DNA from: Polychytrium aggregatum
Lineage: Eukaryota > Chytridiomycota > Chytridiomycetes > Polychytriales
NCBI RefSeq assembly: GCF_025602895.1
Contig: NW_026516226.1
Location: 124,001-188,000 of the forward strand
Direction: 5' to 3'
DNA: 64,000 bases
The notes under the pieces are model-generated. The model did not search any database, had not been told where the DNA came from, and was given only the letters and a program-made list of their open reading frames with translations. Below, one piece after another: positions 63,801 through 64,000 of this stretch; position 1 is the stretch's first letter; every line of letters begins with the position of its first letter. The position numbers and the translations under genes are program-made.

Positions 63801-64000
63801 TTCGAAACTGCAAGAAGCCTGCGCACAACTTAGCGCTGTTTTGGGTGCCATAGACACGCACTCATTGCGGTCGAAGCACGAGGTCCTGAAACTCAGAAGT
63901 GATATTCAGAGCATTGCTGTCAACATTCAGGAAGACTATCATTATTGGCTGAAAGTGGCATCATCGACTTATCTGCCGTGCTCCACCACCAACAGCAGCG
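57870..64000 (+). CDS. Large RhoGEF (DH-PH) protein, cut by the window edge
   Basis: The gene starts at ATG 57870 (CACCATGC; MLFGSTPARHSHSRARTRTR). Exon 1 ends at GTAGGC, and exon 2 after ACCGCAG (58138) gives PLQKHVASFLDDQGYAHDI. A helical exon near 58580-58810 has SLFWQRYLASIHGRFGLIV. The Dbl-homology domain starts near 59370 with RIRIFKEFVATEESYLRSI. It continues with YFQTPLLKLQQIPDSIKRL near 59550 and ELHTDFVKALQGLKEED near 59640, and ends with LRAEIMQRLPRYVMLFDRM near 60095 (the Q-R-x-P-R-Y element of conserved region 3). The PH domain follows (IILLFTDCIYILSYDS near 60550, GRIGIHRLLRNLAQTTIYML near 60690). Farther on are Ser-rich exons (61890-62275). Near 62960-63210 a segment reads EEINAIISRLDRSRAVRLEY plus AIRIYGHLL, like the last helices of a RhoGAP domain. 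The frame is still open at 64000 (KLQEACAQLSAVLGAIDTH). Exon borders are approximate. Confidence 0.8.

Overview
The window is nuclear DNA of a eukaryote, most likely a flagellated (zoosporic, chytrid-type) fungus. Genes are split by many short GT-AG introns, sit on both strands without operons, and include nuclear tRNA genes with Pol III terminators. The gene set is fungal-like (SPB4, UPF3, SEN34, VPS8, a Lys2-type adenylation/reductase enzyme). A protein with three doublecortin repeats and a RAD51AP1-like protein fit an early-diverging lineage that keeps microtubule and flagellar proteins. The species assignment is inference.

Layout. 1-7300: a 7-bp tandem repeat, an orphan coiled-coil exon, then VPS8 (+). 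7305-11150: two unrecognised genes (-). 11690-16503: alanyl-tRNA synthetase (-), with a probable mitochondrial leader upstream of a second, cytosolic-type start. 17093-22263: an adenylation-carrier-reductase enzyme (-). 23653-26414: RhoGAP protein (-), divergent from a GT8-like glycosyltransferase (27343-28888, +). 29037-33786: two near-identical 1.37-kb arms in inverted orientation, each carrying tRNA-Glu(CUC) and tRNA-Thr(AGU), around a 2.0-kb spacer with tRNA-Gly(UCC). 34172-35374: possible methyltransferase-like ORF (+). 35532-36593: mitochondrial SSB (-), divergent from SPB4/DDX55 helicase (36943-40061, +). 40310-42994: mitochondrial, probably membrane-anchored P-loop ATPase (-), divergent from TBC1D13 (43393-47065, +). 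47760-50211: UPF3 (+). 50782-52011: tRNA-splicing endonuclease subunit SEN34 (-), divergent from the triple-doublecortin gene (52953-55485, +). 55811-57451: RAD51AP1-like gene (+). 57870 to the right edge: a large RhoGEF (DH-PH) gene, possibly ending in a RhoGAP-like segment, cut by the window.

Most genes are housekeeping functions: membrane traffic (VPS8, TBC1D13), translation and RNA processing (AlaRS, SEN34, UPF3, SPB4, tRNAs), mitochondrial maintenance (mtSSB, the ATPase, possibly AlaRS) and Rho signalling. The most unusual structure is the inverted tRNA duplication at 29-34 kb. The most unusual proteins are the triple-DCX protein, the RAD51AP1 homologue and the adenylation-reductase with altered motifs. 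All gene models were built by eye. Exon borders are given only where a splice site and reading frame agree, and other borders are approximate.
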